Origin: Xanthomonas vasicola
Lineage (GTDB): Bacteria > Pseudomonadota > Gammaproteobacteria > Xanthomonadales > Xanthomonadaceae
Direction: 5' to 3'
Length of the DNA: 64,000 nt
Assembly (NCBI RefSeq): GCF_000772705.2
Contig: NZ_JSBW02000041.1
Span: 100,668-164,667, forward strand
The notes beneath the pieces are model-generated. The model saw nothing but the letters and a program-made list of their open reading frames with translations. It did no database searches and was not told the origin of the DNA. The position numbers and the translations under genes were made by a program. Shown one piece after another: positions 55,436-63,931 of the stretch (within the stretch, counting starts at the first letter, position 1; every line of letters begins with the position of its first letter).

Positions 55436-56821
55436 TCACACATTCAACAACAAAAACTCCCGTTCCCACGAACTGATCACCCGAAAGAACGTCTCGTACT
55501 CCTTCCGCTTCACCGAAATATAGGCACGCACAAAACGCTGCCCCAATATCTCCTGCAACGCATCGCAGCCTTCCAGCTCATCCAACGCTTCGCCCAGCGA
55601 ACGCGGCAAATCGTAGCCCTGCTCCTTGCCATTGCTGCTGATCGGCGCGGTGGGTTCGAGCTTTTCGCGAATGCCCAATAATCCGCACGCCAGCGTCGCC
55701 GCCATCGCCAGATACGGGTTGGCATCGGAGCCGGCGAAGCGACTTTCCACCCGGATGTTCTGCGGTGCATCGATCGGCACCCGCAGCCCGCAGGTGCGGT
55801 TGTCGAAACCCCACAGCACATTGCTTGGCGAGACTTCGCCAAACATCAGCCGGCGATACGAATTGACGTTCGGTGCCAGCAGCCCCATCGCCATCGGAAT
55901 GTATTTCTGCAGGCCGCCCAGATAATGCGCGAAGGTATCGCTGAAGCCGCCCTCGCGCTTGCCGCTGAACACGTTCTTACCAGTGCCGGCATGCAGCAGG
56001 CTCTGGTGAATATGCATCGCACTGCCGGGCTCGGTTTCCATTGGTTTTGCCAGGAAGGTGGCGTACACGCCGTGCCGCAGCGCAGCCTCACGCATGGTGC
56101 GTTTGAACAGGAAAACCTGGTCCGCACGCGACAGCGCATCGGCATGGGTGAAGTTGACTTCCAGCTGCGCAGCGCCGGATTCGTGGATCAAGGTATCCAC
56201 GTCCAGTTCCATCGCATCGCAATAGTCGTACATCAGGTCCAGGATCGGGTCGAACTCGTTGACTGCGTCGATCGAATACGACTGCCGCGCCGTTTCCGGG
56301 CGACCCGAGCGGCCTGCCGGCGGCAATAACGGAAAGTCGGGGTCGGTGTTCTTCTGTACCAGAAAGAATTCCAGTTCCGGCGCCACTACCGGTTGCAGCT
56401 TGACCTGCGCATAGGCATCCAGCACGCGGCGCAGCACATTGCGTGGGGCAAGTTCGTGCGGCTCGCCATCTTTGGTATAGCAATCGTGGATGACCTGCGC
56501 AGTAGGGTCTGCCGCCCACGGCACCATGCGAACGGTGCTGGCATCCGGGCGCAGATGCATGTCCGAATCCGAGGGCGAGGTCAGTTCGTAATAGTCGTCC
56601 GGGAAATCGCCGGTGACGGTGGTGGCGAAGATGCCTTCGGGCAGGCGCGTGCCGTAATCGTGCGAGAACTTGTCGGCCGGAATGATCTTGCCGCGCGCGT
56701 TGCCGGTGATATCCGGCACCAGGCATTCCACCTCGGTGATGCTGCGCTCTTTAAGCCAGCGGCGCAGTGCGCTCTCTGGCTGCTTGGGCGTGGCTTTGCG
56801 CGAACGTGTGCGGATGGACAT
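55436..56821 (-). CDS. puuA: gamma-glutamylpolyamine synthetase (glutamine-synthetase family)
   Basis: The 461-residue enzyme is a GS-fold ligase that joins glutamate to putrescine using ATP. It has VECLVPDITGNARGKIIPAD near 32-51, the VAPELEFFLV catalytic Glu strand, AQLEVNFTHADALSRAD, ATFLAKPMETEPGSAMHIHQ and NSYRRLMFGEVSPSNVLWGF with NRTCGLRVP. It corresponds to PuuA or SpuB/SpuI and is 6 bases after puuD on the minus strand. A paralogue is divergent at 57728. Confidence 0.94.
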   Translation of the reverse strand: MSIRTRSRKATPKQPESALRRWLKERSITEVECLVPDITGNARGKIIPADKFSHDYGTRLPEGIFATTVTGDFPDDYYELTSPSDSDMHLRPDASTVRMVPWAADPTAQVIHDCYTKDGEPHELAPRNVLRRVLDAYAQVKLQPVVAPELEFFLVQKNTDPDFPLLPPAGRSGRPETARQSYSIDAVNEFDPILDLMYDYCDAMELDVDTLIHESGAAQLEVNFTHADALSRADQVFLFKRTMREAALRHGVYATFLAKPMETEPGSAMHIHQSLLHAGTGKNVFSGKREGGFSDTFAHYLGGLQKYIPMAMGLLAPNVNSYRRLMFGEVSPSNVLWGFDNRTCGLRVPIDAPQNIRVESRFAGSDANPYLAMAATLACGLLGIREKLEPTAPISSNGKEQGYDLPRSLGEALDELEGCDALQEILGQRFVRAYISVKRKEYETFFRVISSWEREFLLLNV

Positions 56822-56827
56822 ACAACC

Positions 56828-57583
56828 TCACTTGCCGCGTTCCGCGGCGTATTGGCGACAGGCCTCGCCGAAGGCCTGAAAGATGGCACGGTAGAACGGA
56901 TGCTGTGTGACACGCCATTCCGGATGCCACTGCACCGCCAGCAAAAAGCCTGGGCCGGGCCCTCGAAAGGCTTCGATCAAACCATCCGGCGCGGTAGCCT
57001 CGACCAACAGCCCCTCGGCCAGCGCGGCAATGCCCTGCCCGTGCAGCGAATTCACCCACACCTGCGCGCTGTCGTTCATGCCGGCCAACCAGCCGTCAGG
57101 AGATAGATGCACCACGTGCGCCTGGCCGTATTGCGTGTCCAAGGGTGCCTTGCGGTCTTCGCGGTGGTCGGCCAGGCCGGGCACCGCCTGCACCCGCTGA
57201 TGCAGGCGCCCGCCCAAGGCCACGTTGACCTCCTGCAAGCCGCGGCAGATCGCCAGCACCGGCAGTCCGCGTGCCAGTGCCTGCGGGATCAGCCCAAGGG
57301 TGGTGGCATCGCGCGCCGGGTCGTGCGGGTTGCCTTGCCAGCTGGGCTCATCGCTGTAGTGGTGCGGCTCGACATTGCTGACCGCGCCGGTCAACAGCAG
57401 CCCATCCAGCCGCTCCAGCCACACGCTTGCCTCCAACGACGGCTGCAGACTGGGCAACAGCACCGGCATCGCTCCGGCGGCCTCGGCCACTGCGCGGATG
57501 TATTTCTCGCCCGCGGCCAGAAACGGATGCGCCCCTTGCAAGATGCGATCGGTCGGCAGGCCGACCAGCGGAACGACAGCCAT
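56828..57583 (-). CDS. puuD: gamma-glutamyl-gamma-aminobutyrate hydrolase (class I amidotransferase-like)
   Basis: The 251-residue protein has the glutamine-amidotransferase fold with the nucleophile Cys in LPVLAICRGLQEVNVALGGR near 106-125, an HGQGIAALAEG loop and the His/Glu of LLAVQWHPEW near 218-227. PuuD/SpuA releases GABA and glutamate from gamma-glutamyl-GABA. ATG at 57583 is preferred to 57589. It is the first gene of the minus-strand arm, divergent from the second synthetase across 144 bases. Confidence 0.94.
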   Translation of the reverse strand: MAVVPLVGLPTDRILQGAHPFLAAGEKYIRAVAEAAGAMPVLLPSLQPSLEASVWLERLDGLLLTGAVSNVEPHHYSDEPSWQGNPHDPARDATTLGLIPQALARGLPVLAICRGLQEVNVALGGRLHQRVQAVPGLADHREDRKAPLDTQYGQAHVVHLSPDGWLAGMNDSAQVWVNSLHGQGIAALAEGLLVEATAPDGLIEAFRGPGPGFLLAVQWHPEWRVTQHPFYRAIFQAFGEACRQYAAERGK

Positions 57584-57727
57584 GCGCAAGAATCCGATGC
57601 GGTGGAGGTAAACGTCGATACGGTCGAACTTAGCGCGCCATCGCCGGCATTGCCAAGCGCGCCGCTGCGCTTGCGATTGCTCACGTGCGCTTTGCTACTC
57701 TGCGCGGCGACTTCGCAGGTGTTGCCC
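57584..57727. promoter_or_regulatory. divergent promoter region of the polyamine locus
   Basis: The 144 bases separate the two arms. On the plus strand TTGCGA near 57671 and TACTCT near 57696 are a weak candidate pair with 19-base spacing. No clear operator dyad was found and no PuuR-like regulator gene is nearby. Confidence 0.35.
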
Positions 57728-59107
57728 ATGGCTTCCGAGAACTCCATCGCGTCCCTGCCCGCTGCCGATGCCGACACCTTGGCGCAGATCGTCGGCTGCG
57801 AAGCAGTCGATCTGTTATTGCCCGACACCAACGGCGTGCTGCGCGGCAAGCGTGTGACCGCCGATACACTGAGCAAGGTTTATCGCGATGGCGTGTGCCT
57901 GCCGATGTCGCTGATCGCCACCGACATCACCGGCAACACCGTGGAAGAAACCGGGCTTGGCTACGCCATCGGCGATGCCGACCGTCTCTGCCGGCCACTT
58001 GAAGGTACGCTACGCCCGGTGCCATGGGCGCCACGGCCGATGGCGCAGTTGCTGCTGGCGATGCATACCCCCGAAGGCGGTCTGTTCGAGGTTGCCCCGC
58101 GTGCGGTGTTGCAGCGCGTGTTGCAGGGATTTAAGGCGCTCGGCCTGACCCCGGTGATTGCCGTGGAGCTGGAGTTCTATCTCTTCGATGCGGTGGCCGA
58201 TGCGCAGGGGCGCCCGCAGACACCGCGCGACCCGCTCACCGGCGAACGCAACGACAGCACCCAGGTGTATTCGCTGCAGGATCTGGACGACCAACGCGGC
58301 TTCACCGATGCCGTCACCGCAGCCTGCAGGCAGCAAGGCATTCCGGCCGACACCGCCGTGGCCGAATACGCGCCCGGCCAGTTCGAAATCAATCTGCAAC
58401 ATCGTGCCGATGCGGTGGCCGCCTGCGATGAGGCGATCCTGCTCAAGCGCACCATCAAAGCGATTGCGCAGCAGCAGGGCAAGCTTGCCAGCTTCATGGC
58501 CAAGCCCTTCCCCGGCCAGGCCGGCAGCGGGCTGCATCTGCATGTGAGCCTGCTCGATGGCGCCGGGCACAACGTGCTGGCCAGCGCTGCCAACGCGCCT
58601 GCAGACCCGCTCCGCCACGCCATTGCCGGGCTGCAGCGGCATGCCGATGCCTCGCTCCTGATATTTGCGCCGCATGCCAACAGCTATCGGCGCTTCGTCA
58701 GTAATGCCTTCGTGCCGCTGGACGCGAGTTGGGGTTTCAACAATCGCACCGTGGCGCTGCGCATCCCGCATAGCGATGCGCATAACACCCGTATCGAGCA
58801 CCGCATTGCCGGGGCCGATGCCAATCCGTATCTGGCCGCCGCAGCCGTGCTGGCCGCGATGCTGGACGGCCTGCGCAAGCCAGCCGAACCCACTGCGCCC
58901 ATCAGCGGCAATGCGTATGCGCAGTCGGTGTTCAAGCCGCGCACCTGGCAAGCCGCGGTGGATGCGTTCCTCGGCAGCGACTTTGTCGGCGAGCAGTTCG
59001 GTACGCAGTTTCAGCATGTGTTCGGCCAGCAAAAACAACGCGAGTTGCTCGACTACCAGGCGCTGGTGCCCGACCTGGATTACGCGCGGTACCTGCGCAC
59101 CGTGTGA
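57728..59107 (+). CDS. second gamma-glutamylpolyamine synthetase
   Basis: The 459-residue GS-fold ligase has LLLPDTNGVLRGKRVTADTL near 29-48, VIAVELEFYLFDA, GQFEINLQHRADAVAACDEA, ASFMAKPFPGQAGSGLHLHV and NSYRRFVSNAFVPLDASWGF with NRTVALRIP. It corresponds in position and direction to Pseudomonas SpuI. The frame is open upstream to 57107, but that part is antisense to puuD; ATG at 57728 gives the family length. It overlaps the oxidase start by one base (TGATG). Confidence 0.93.
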   Translation: MASENSIASLPAADADTLAQIVGCEAVDLLLPDTNGVLRGKRVTADTLSKVYRDGVCLPMSLIATDITGNTVEETGLGYAIGDADRLCRPLEGTLRPVPWAPRPMAQLLLAMHTPEGGLFEVAPRAVLQRVLQGFKALGLTPVIAVELEFYLFDAVADAQGRPQTPRDPLTGERNDSTQVYSLQDLDDQRGFTDAVTAACRQQGIPADTAVAEYAPGQFEINLQHRADAVAACDEAILLKRTIKAIAQQQGKLASFMAKPFPGQAGSGLHLHVSLLDGAGHNVLASAANAPADPLRHAIAGLQRHADASLLIFAPHANSYRRFVSNAFVPLDASWGFNNRTVALRIPHSDAHNTRIEHRIAGADANPYLAAAAVLAAMLDGLRKPAEPTAPISGNAYAQSVFKPRTWQAAVDAFLGSDFVGEQFGTQFQHVFGQQKQRELLDYQALVPDLDYARYLRTV

Positions 59108-60423
59108 TGGCTCGCCCGCACGCGCCCCCGCCGCAGCGCGATCCACCGGACACCAGCTATCCGGACAGCTGGTACGCGCGCAGCACGCCTGCCCTGCCCC
59201 AGCAGCCTCGCCTGCAAGGCGACGGGCATGCCGATGTCTGCATCCTCGGCGGCGGCTATACCGGCCTGACCGCCGCGCTGGCGCTGGCAGAGGCTGGTTA
59301 CTCCGTCATCGTGCTGGAAGCCCGACGCGTGGGCTGGGGTGCATCCGGGCGCAATGGCGGCCAGGCCATCGTGGGCTATGGGTGTGAGCAGGAAACGCTG
59401 GAAGCGCTGGTCGGCAACGACGATGCACGCCTGCTATTCGATTTCTCCCGCGACGGCATGCGCCTGCTGCGCGCGCGCATCGCCCGCCACGCCATCGCCT
59501 GCGACTGGCGCGACGGCCATGCCCATGTGCCGCTGAAGCCACGTCAGGTGCGGGCGCTGCAGAACGGCATCGTGCGCATGGCCGAGCGCTACGGCTACCC
59601 GCTGGAATGGTGGGACCGCGCGCGCACCCGTCAGGTGCTGGACAGCCCGCTGTATCAAGGCGCCATGTTCGACCCTGCCAGCGGCCATCTGCATCCGCTG
59701 TCCTATGCACTGGGCCTGGCCCGTGCCGCGCTGGCCGCCGGCGTGCGCATCTACGAAGACTCGGCCGTGACGAAGCAGCAGCCCGGCACGCGCGTGGTCA
59801 TGCACACCGCCCACGGCAGCGTCACCGCCGGCTTCGGCGTCATCGCCGGCAATGCCCTGCTGCACGGCATCGCCCCGACGCTGGAGCAGCGCATCATGCC
59901 GGTCGGCACCTACGTCGGCGCGACGCCGCCCCTGGGCGAAGCGCGCGCACGCGCCCTGATTGCCAACGACATGGCGGTGGCCGACACCAATTGGGCACTG
60001 GATTACTACCGGCTCAGTGCCGACCACCGCCTGCTGTTCGGCGGGCGTGCCAGCTACTCCTCGCGTCCGCCCGCGGGCCTGCAGCGCCTGATGACCCAGC
60101 GCATGCACACGGTATTTCCGCAGCTGCACGGCGTGCCGCTGGAAACCCTGTGGGGCGGCTACGTGGACATCTCGCGCAACCGTGCACCGCACTGGGGCCG
60201 TCTGACACCCAACCTGTACTTCGCGCAGGGCTTCTCCGGCCACGGGGTGGCTGCCACCGGCCTGGCCGGCCAGGTCATCGCCGAGGCCATCGCCGGCCAG
60301 AGCCGGCGCCTGGACGTGTTCGAACGCATTCCGCACCGTCCATTCCCAGGCGGGCAGCGGCTGCGCACCCCGCTGCTGGTAGCGGCGATGAGCTGGTATC
60401 GGCTGCGCGATGCGCTGTGGTGA
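59107..60423 (+). CDS. puuB: gamma-glutamylputrescine oxidase-like FAD protein
   Basis: The 438-residue DAO-family flavoprotein begins with SYPDSWYARSTPALPQQPRL and has the FAD dinucleotide-binding motif VCILGGGYTGLTAALALAEA near 43-62, GWGASGRNGGQAIVGYG, and the C-terminal FAD contact YFAQGFSGHGVAATGLAGQV. PuuB/PauB proteins oxidise gamma-glutamylpolyamines to the aldehyde, the step between the synthetase and an aldehyde dehydrogenase. It is coupled to the synthetase upstream. Confidence 0.94.
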   Translation: MARPHAPPPQRDPPDTSYPDSWYARSTPALPQQPRLQGDGHADVCILGGGYTGLTAALALAEAGYSVIVLEARRVGWGASGRNGGQAIVGYGCEQETLEALVGNDDARLLFDFSRDGMRLLRARIARHAIACDWRDGHAHVPLKPRQVRALQNGIVRMAERYGYPLEWWDRARTRQVLDSPLYQGAMFDPASGHLHPLSYALGLARAALAAGVRIYEDSAVTKQQPGTRVVMHTAHGSVTAGFGVIAGNALLHGIAPTLEQRIMPVGTYVGATPPLGEARARALIANDMAVADTNWALDYYRLSADHRLLFGGRASYSSRPPAGLQRLMTQRMHTVFPQLHGVPLETLWGGYVDISRNRAPHWGRLTPNLYFAQGFSGHGVAATGLAGQVIAEAIAGQSRRLDVFERIPHRPFPGGQRLRTPLLVAAMSWYRLRDALW

Positions 60424-60507
60424 TCGGCACGCTCTGGAACGCGGTGCTCAAGTTTTGACGGGCAGGGCCGTTAGCTTACCTGACAGTTCGATCCAGACGG
60501 CAAGCCG

Positions 60508-61806
60508 ATGTCACCAGGTACCTTACATCACAATAGTGAAAATGCAGTCTTGCCGCAGCGCGTGCTGTTGGTAGAGAACTCGCGCACATTCACGAGCATG
60601 CTGCGCGAAGCCATTGAGCAACGCGTGGAACTTGCGGTCACAGTCGTCTCGACCCTGGCCGAAGCCGCGCGGGTCTTGGACGAAGAGGACGGCTGGTTCC
60701 TGGTTCTGACCGGCCTGGTGCTGGTGGATGGCGACCGCGACAAGGTCGTGGAATTCTTTCTTTCGCGCAAACTACCCACCGTGGTGGTCAGCGGTGTGTA
60801 CGACGAAGATCTGCGCCAGCGCGTGCTGCAGCAGCAGATCATCGATTACGTCTTGAAAAATGCACCGGGCAGCATCGAATACCTGGCCTGGCTGGTGCAG
60901 CGCCTGGAGCGCAATCGCCGCATCGCCGCACTGGTGGTGGACGACTCGCTGTCTGCACGCACCTATGCCGGCGCGCTGCTGTCGATGTACGGCTACCGCG
61001 TGGTGCTGGCGGCCGACGGCGCTGCCGGGCTGGAAGCGATCGAACATGACCCCGATATTCGTCTGACCATCGTCGACCAGGAAATGCCCGGGATGGATGG
61101 CGTGGAATTCACCCGCCGGCTGCGTGCGATCCGCTCGCGCGACAAGGTGGCGGTGATTGGTATTTCCGGTAACAGCGATTCATCGCTGATCCCGCGCTTT
61201 TTGAAGAATGGCGCCAACGATTTCCTGCGCAAGCCGTTTTCGCGCGAAGAATTCTTCTGCCGCGTGTCGCAGAACGTGGACCAGCTGGAACTGGTCGGCA
61301 CGCTGCAGGATCTGGCCACCCGCGACTTCCTCACCGGCCTGCCCAACCGGCGCTATTTTCTGGAACAAAGCCAACGGGTCATTCCCAAGCTGCTGTTGGA
61401 GGACCAGACGGTGACCGCGGCGATGGTGGATATCGACCACTTCAAACACATCAACGACACCTGGGGCCACGAAGCCGGCGACCAGGCGTTGCGTGCGGTG
61501 GCCGCTTCGGTCTCCGGGCATGCAAGGCCGCAGGATCTGGTGGCGCGCTTCGGCGGCGAAGAATTCTGCCTGCTGGTGCCGGGCCTGGATGCGGCCAACG
61601 CCACCACCTATTTCGAGACACTGCGTGAACGCATCAGCGCCCTGCGCGTGCGCGTGGGCGAAGAGACGCTCAGCATGACGGTGAGCATCGGCGTGTGCAT
61701 CGCCAGCGAAAGCGACCAGTCGTTGCATTACCTGTTGAACGAAGCAGACAAACACCTGTATCTGGCCAAGGCCGGCGGGCGTAACCAGGTGCGTCTGGCA
61801 GGCTGA
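60508..61806 (+). CDS. two-receiver response regulator with GGDEF diguanylate cyclase
   Basis: The 432-residue protein has an N-terminal pseudo-receiver (about 17-130), a second receiver (about 140-258) and a GGDEF domain (about 275-430). The first receiver starts VLLVENSRTFTSML and its phosphoacceptor position reads LTGLVLV, without Asp. The second has ALVVDDSLSARTYA, LTIVDQEMPGMDGVEF and the Lys of FLRKPFSREEF, so it looks phosphorylatable. The cyclase has DFLTGLPNRRYFLEQ, active-site GGEEF and an intact RPQD inhibitory site five residues before it. It should make c-di-GMP under kinase control with product inhibition. It lies 84 bases after puuB on the same strand. Confidence 0.94.
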   Translation: MSPGTLHHNSENAVLPQRVLLVENSRTFTSMLREAIEQRVELAVTVVSTLAEAARVLDEEDGWFLVLTGLVLVDGDRDKVVEFFLSRKLPTVVVSGVYDEDLRQRVLQQQIIDYVLKNAPGSIEYLAWLVQRLERNRRIAALVVDDSLSARTYAGALLSMYGYRVVLAADGAAGLEAIEHDPDIRLTIVDQEMPGMDGVEFTRRLRAIRSRDKVAVIGISGNSDSSLIPRFLKNGANDFLRKPFSREEFFCRVSQNVDQLELVGTLQDLATRDFLTGLPNRRYFLEQSQRVIPKLLLEDQTVTAAMVDIDHFKHINDTWGHEAGDQALRAVAASVSGHARPQDLVARFGGEEFCLLVPGLDAANATTYFETLRERISALRVRVGEETLSMTVSIGVCIASESDQSLHYLLNEADKHLYLAKAGGRNQVRLAG

Positions 61807-62113
61807 TCCTTCCGTCATCTGCTGGCCTAGCAGGCAGTTGCAGACGACGCGCTTGACTACATATGTTGGCTCAAATCAACGCACGCCCGACACATGCGGT
61901 TTGCAGTGCGCCCATCGCGCCGGGCAAGCTGCTCCGATGGCGCTGCTTGATGTGGTAGGACGATCTTGGATGTCGTAGATCATGATCACTAAGGCAACGT
62001 GGACATGATCACGGCGCTGCCACAGCACCCTCATGCGCGATCGCCTCAGCTTGATCCAGCGCCAACGCGTTGCTACCCGATCCGCACGCTGGTGTGCCCG
62101 CTGTCACCTGCGA
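61807..62113. other. 307-base gap between convergent genes
   Basis: The gap lies between the diguanylate cyclase and MHS transporter ends. It holds a GATCATGATC palindrome near 61978-61987 and a second CATGATCACG near 62005-62014. No gene, terminator or MITE-like copy was recognised. Confidence 0.4.
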
Positions 62114-63394
62114 TCAACGGCGCCAGCGCCGCGCCACCACCAGCGCGACCAGGCTCAGCACCGCGGCGCCGCCCAGGTAATACCCCACCGATTGCACGCC
62201 ATAGCTGGCCGCCAGCTGCGTGGCCACATACGGCGCCGGTGCCGCGCCAAGAATACTGGCCAGATTGAACGACAACGATGCGCCGGTGTAGCGCACCTCG
62301 GTGGGATACAGCTCGGCCAGCAGGGTGCCGCAGGGGCCGTAGGTCAGCCCCATGAAGAAAAACCCCAGCGACAGGAATGCCAGCACCTGTAACGGGTGGT
62401 TGGCCTGAAATAGCGGCGCAAATGCCAGGCCGAAGGCCACGATGACAATGCTGGCCAACATCATTGCCAGCGGCGCACCGTGGCGGTCACCGAACTTGGC
62501 CGACAGCGGAATGCCCAGCGCGAAAAATACGATGCCGGCCATCTGCAACAACAGGAATTGTTCCTTGTCGTAGCCCAGCGTCTTGGTGCCGTAGCCCAGT
62601 GCGAACACCGTCATCAGATAGAACAGCACGAAGGTGGCGAACGCGCCCAGCGTGCCGATGATCAGTGCCGGCCAATGCTGCGACACCACCGTGCCCAGCG
62701 GCAACTTCACGCGCGTCTTGCGGTCCAGCGTCTTCTGGAAATCCGGCGTCTCGGTGATGCTCAGGCGCACCCACAGCCCCGTCAGCACCAGCAACGCGCT
62801 GGCCAAAAACGGCACGCGCCAGCCCCACTGCATGAACTGCGCATCGTCCAGCACGGCGCCCATGCCCAGAAAGGTGCCGGTGGACAACAGAAACCCCAGA
62901 GGCCCACCCAGTTGCGGAAACATGCCGTACCAAACGCGCTTGCCAGGCGGCGCATTCTCGGTGGCCAGCAGCACCGCCCCGCCCCATTCGCCGCCCAGGC
63001 CCAACCCCTGGCCGAAGCGGCATAACGCCAGCAATGCGGGCGCAAATACACCAATCTGCGCGTAACTGGGCAGCACGCCGATCGCCACCGTCGAAAGGCC
63101 CATCGTCAGCAGCGCTGCCACCAGTGTGGCCTTGCGCCCGACCCGATCGCCGAAATGACCGAACACCGCCGAGCCTACCGGCCGCGCAACAAACGCCACT
63201 GCAAATGTGGCCAACGACTGCAGCATCGCCGCACTGCCATCGCCGGCGGGAAAGAACAGGGTCGGAAACACCAGCACTGCTGCGGTGGCATAGATGTAGA
63301 AATCGAAGAACTCGATGGTGGTGCCGATCAAGCTGGCGAACAGCACGCGCGCAGGTGAATTGGTGGGCGTGGCGAGCGGCGCGGCGGCAGTCAT
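62114..63394 (-). CDS. MHS-family major facilitator transporter
   Basis: The 426-residue transporter has 12 predicted helices, with LIGTTIEFFDFYIYATAAVL as TM1, motif A GHFGDRVGRKATLVAALLTM near 78-97, and CRFGQGLGLGGEWGGAVLLA in TM4-5. These mark the metabolite:H+ symporter group (ProP, ShiA, KgtP). The substrate cannot be assigned. It is a single gene convergent with the diguanylate cyclase. Confidence 0.93.
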   Translation of the reverse strand: MTAAAPLATPTNSPARVLFASLIGTTIEFFDFYIYATAAVLVFPTLFFPAGDGSAAMLQSLATFAVAFVARPVGSAVFGHFGDRVGRKATLVAALLTMGLSTVAIGVLPSYAQIGVFAPALLALCRFGQGLGLGGEWGGAVLLATENAPPGKRVWYGMFPQLGGPLGFLLSTGTFLGMGAVLDDAQFMQWGWRVPFLASALLVLTGLWVRLSITETPDFQKTLDRKTRVKLPLGTVVSQHWPALIIGTLGAFATFVLFYLMTVFALGYGTKTLGYDKEQFLLLQMAGIVFFALGIPLSAKFGDRHGAPLAMMLASIVIVAFGLAFAPLFQANHPLQVLAFLSLGFFFMGLTYGPCGTLLAELYPTEVRYTGASLSFNLASILGAAPAPYVATQLAASYGVQSVGYYLGGAAVLSLVALVVARRWRR

Positions 63395-63931
63395 CGTTGA
63401 TCGGCATCCGGGAACAAGACGCCGATTCTGGCAGATCGCAGCGCCGCTTTGCGCAGGCTAGCCGGTCGATAAAAAGTTACAGGCGTGACCGCCGGCGCTT
63501 TGGACTCTAAGTCTCTATCGCTCTGATACCGCTGTGTGGATAGGTGCCTGACAACGCTGAGCCAATGATCGTTAACTGCGTCGTCTGCAATGCTGGCTGT
63601 GTCTGCGGCTTTGCTGCAGGGCCCTTGCCCGCCCACCATCGCAGGACACGCTGCAAGTACGTCCTTGTATGCTCCTTGGCGGCATCCATGCGGCCAAGGG
63701 TCCCGCGACGGTGAGTGGGCAAGGACCAGTCAAGGTGGTCGGTGTGTAGAGCTTTCAATAAAGCAGCCAGGAACTGTCTGGCGCGGTGTCCTCGCCGATT
63801 GCGGGACCGTTGGCGGCATGGATGCTGCAATCGAGCCCCAGGGAAGGGTTACGGCGTGTCCCGCGAGTAGTGAGTTGTCCCTGAAAAATCCCCTTCAAGC
63901 GCCCCGTGCCGTCTGTGACAGCGGCACGTGG
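63395..63931. other. 537-base region without gene, containing a long palindromic repeat
   Basis: The stretch upstream of the MHS transporter holds the 144-bp palindrome at 63682-63825. Minus-strand open frames of 82 and 107 codons (63391-63639, 63507-63830) run through the palindrome, lack motifs and are not supported. Confidence 0.55.
63682..63825. repeat. 144-bp imperfect palindrome (MITE- or REP-like)
   Basis: The 25-base arms at 63682-63706 (GCATCCATGCGGCCAAGGGT + CCCGC) and 63801-63825 are reverse complements at 23 of 25 positions. Similarity continues inward: GTGAGTGGGCAAGGACCAG on the left against the inverse of CTGGCGCGGTGTCCTCGCC on the right. The whole unit could fold into one long hairpin around a centre near 63750. 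It is different in sequence from the 39665-type element. Confidence 0.65.

Noticed and set aside
63507..63830. 107-codon minus-strand frame upstream of the MHS transporter
   Set aside because: It runs through the 144-bp palindrome; the apparent protein is the translation of a repeat.
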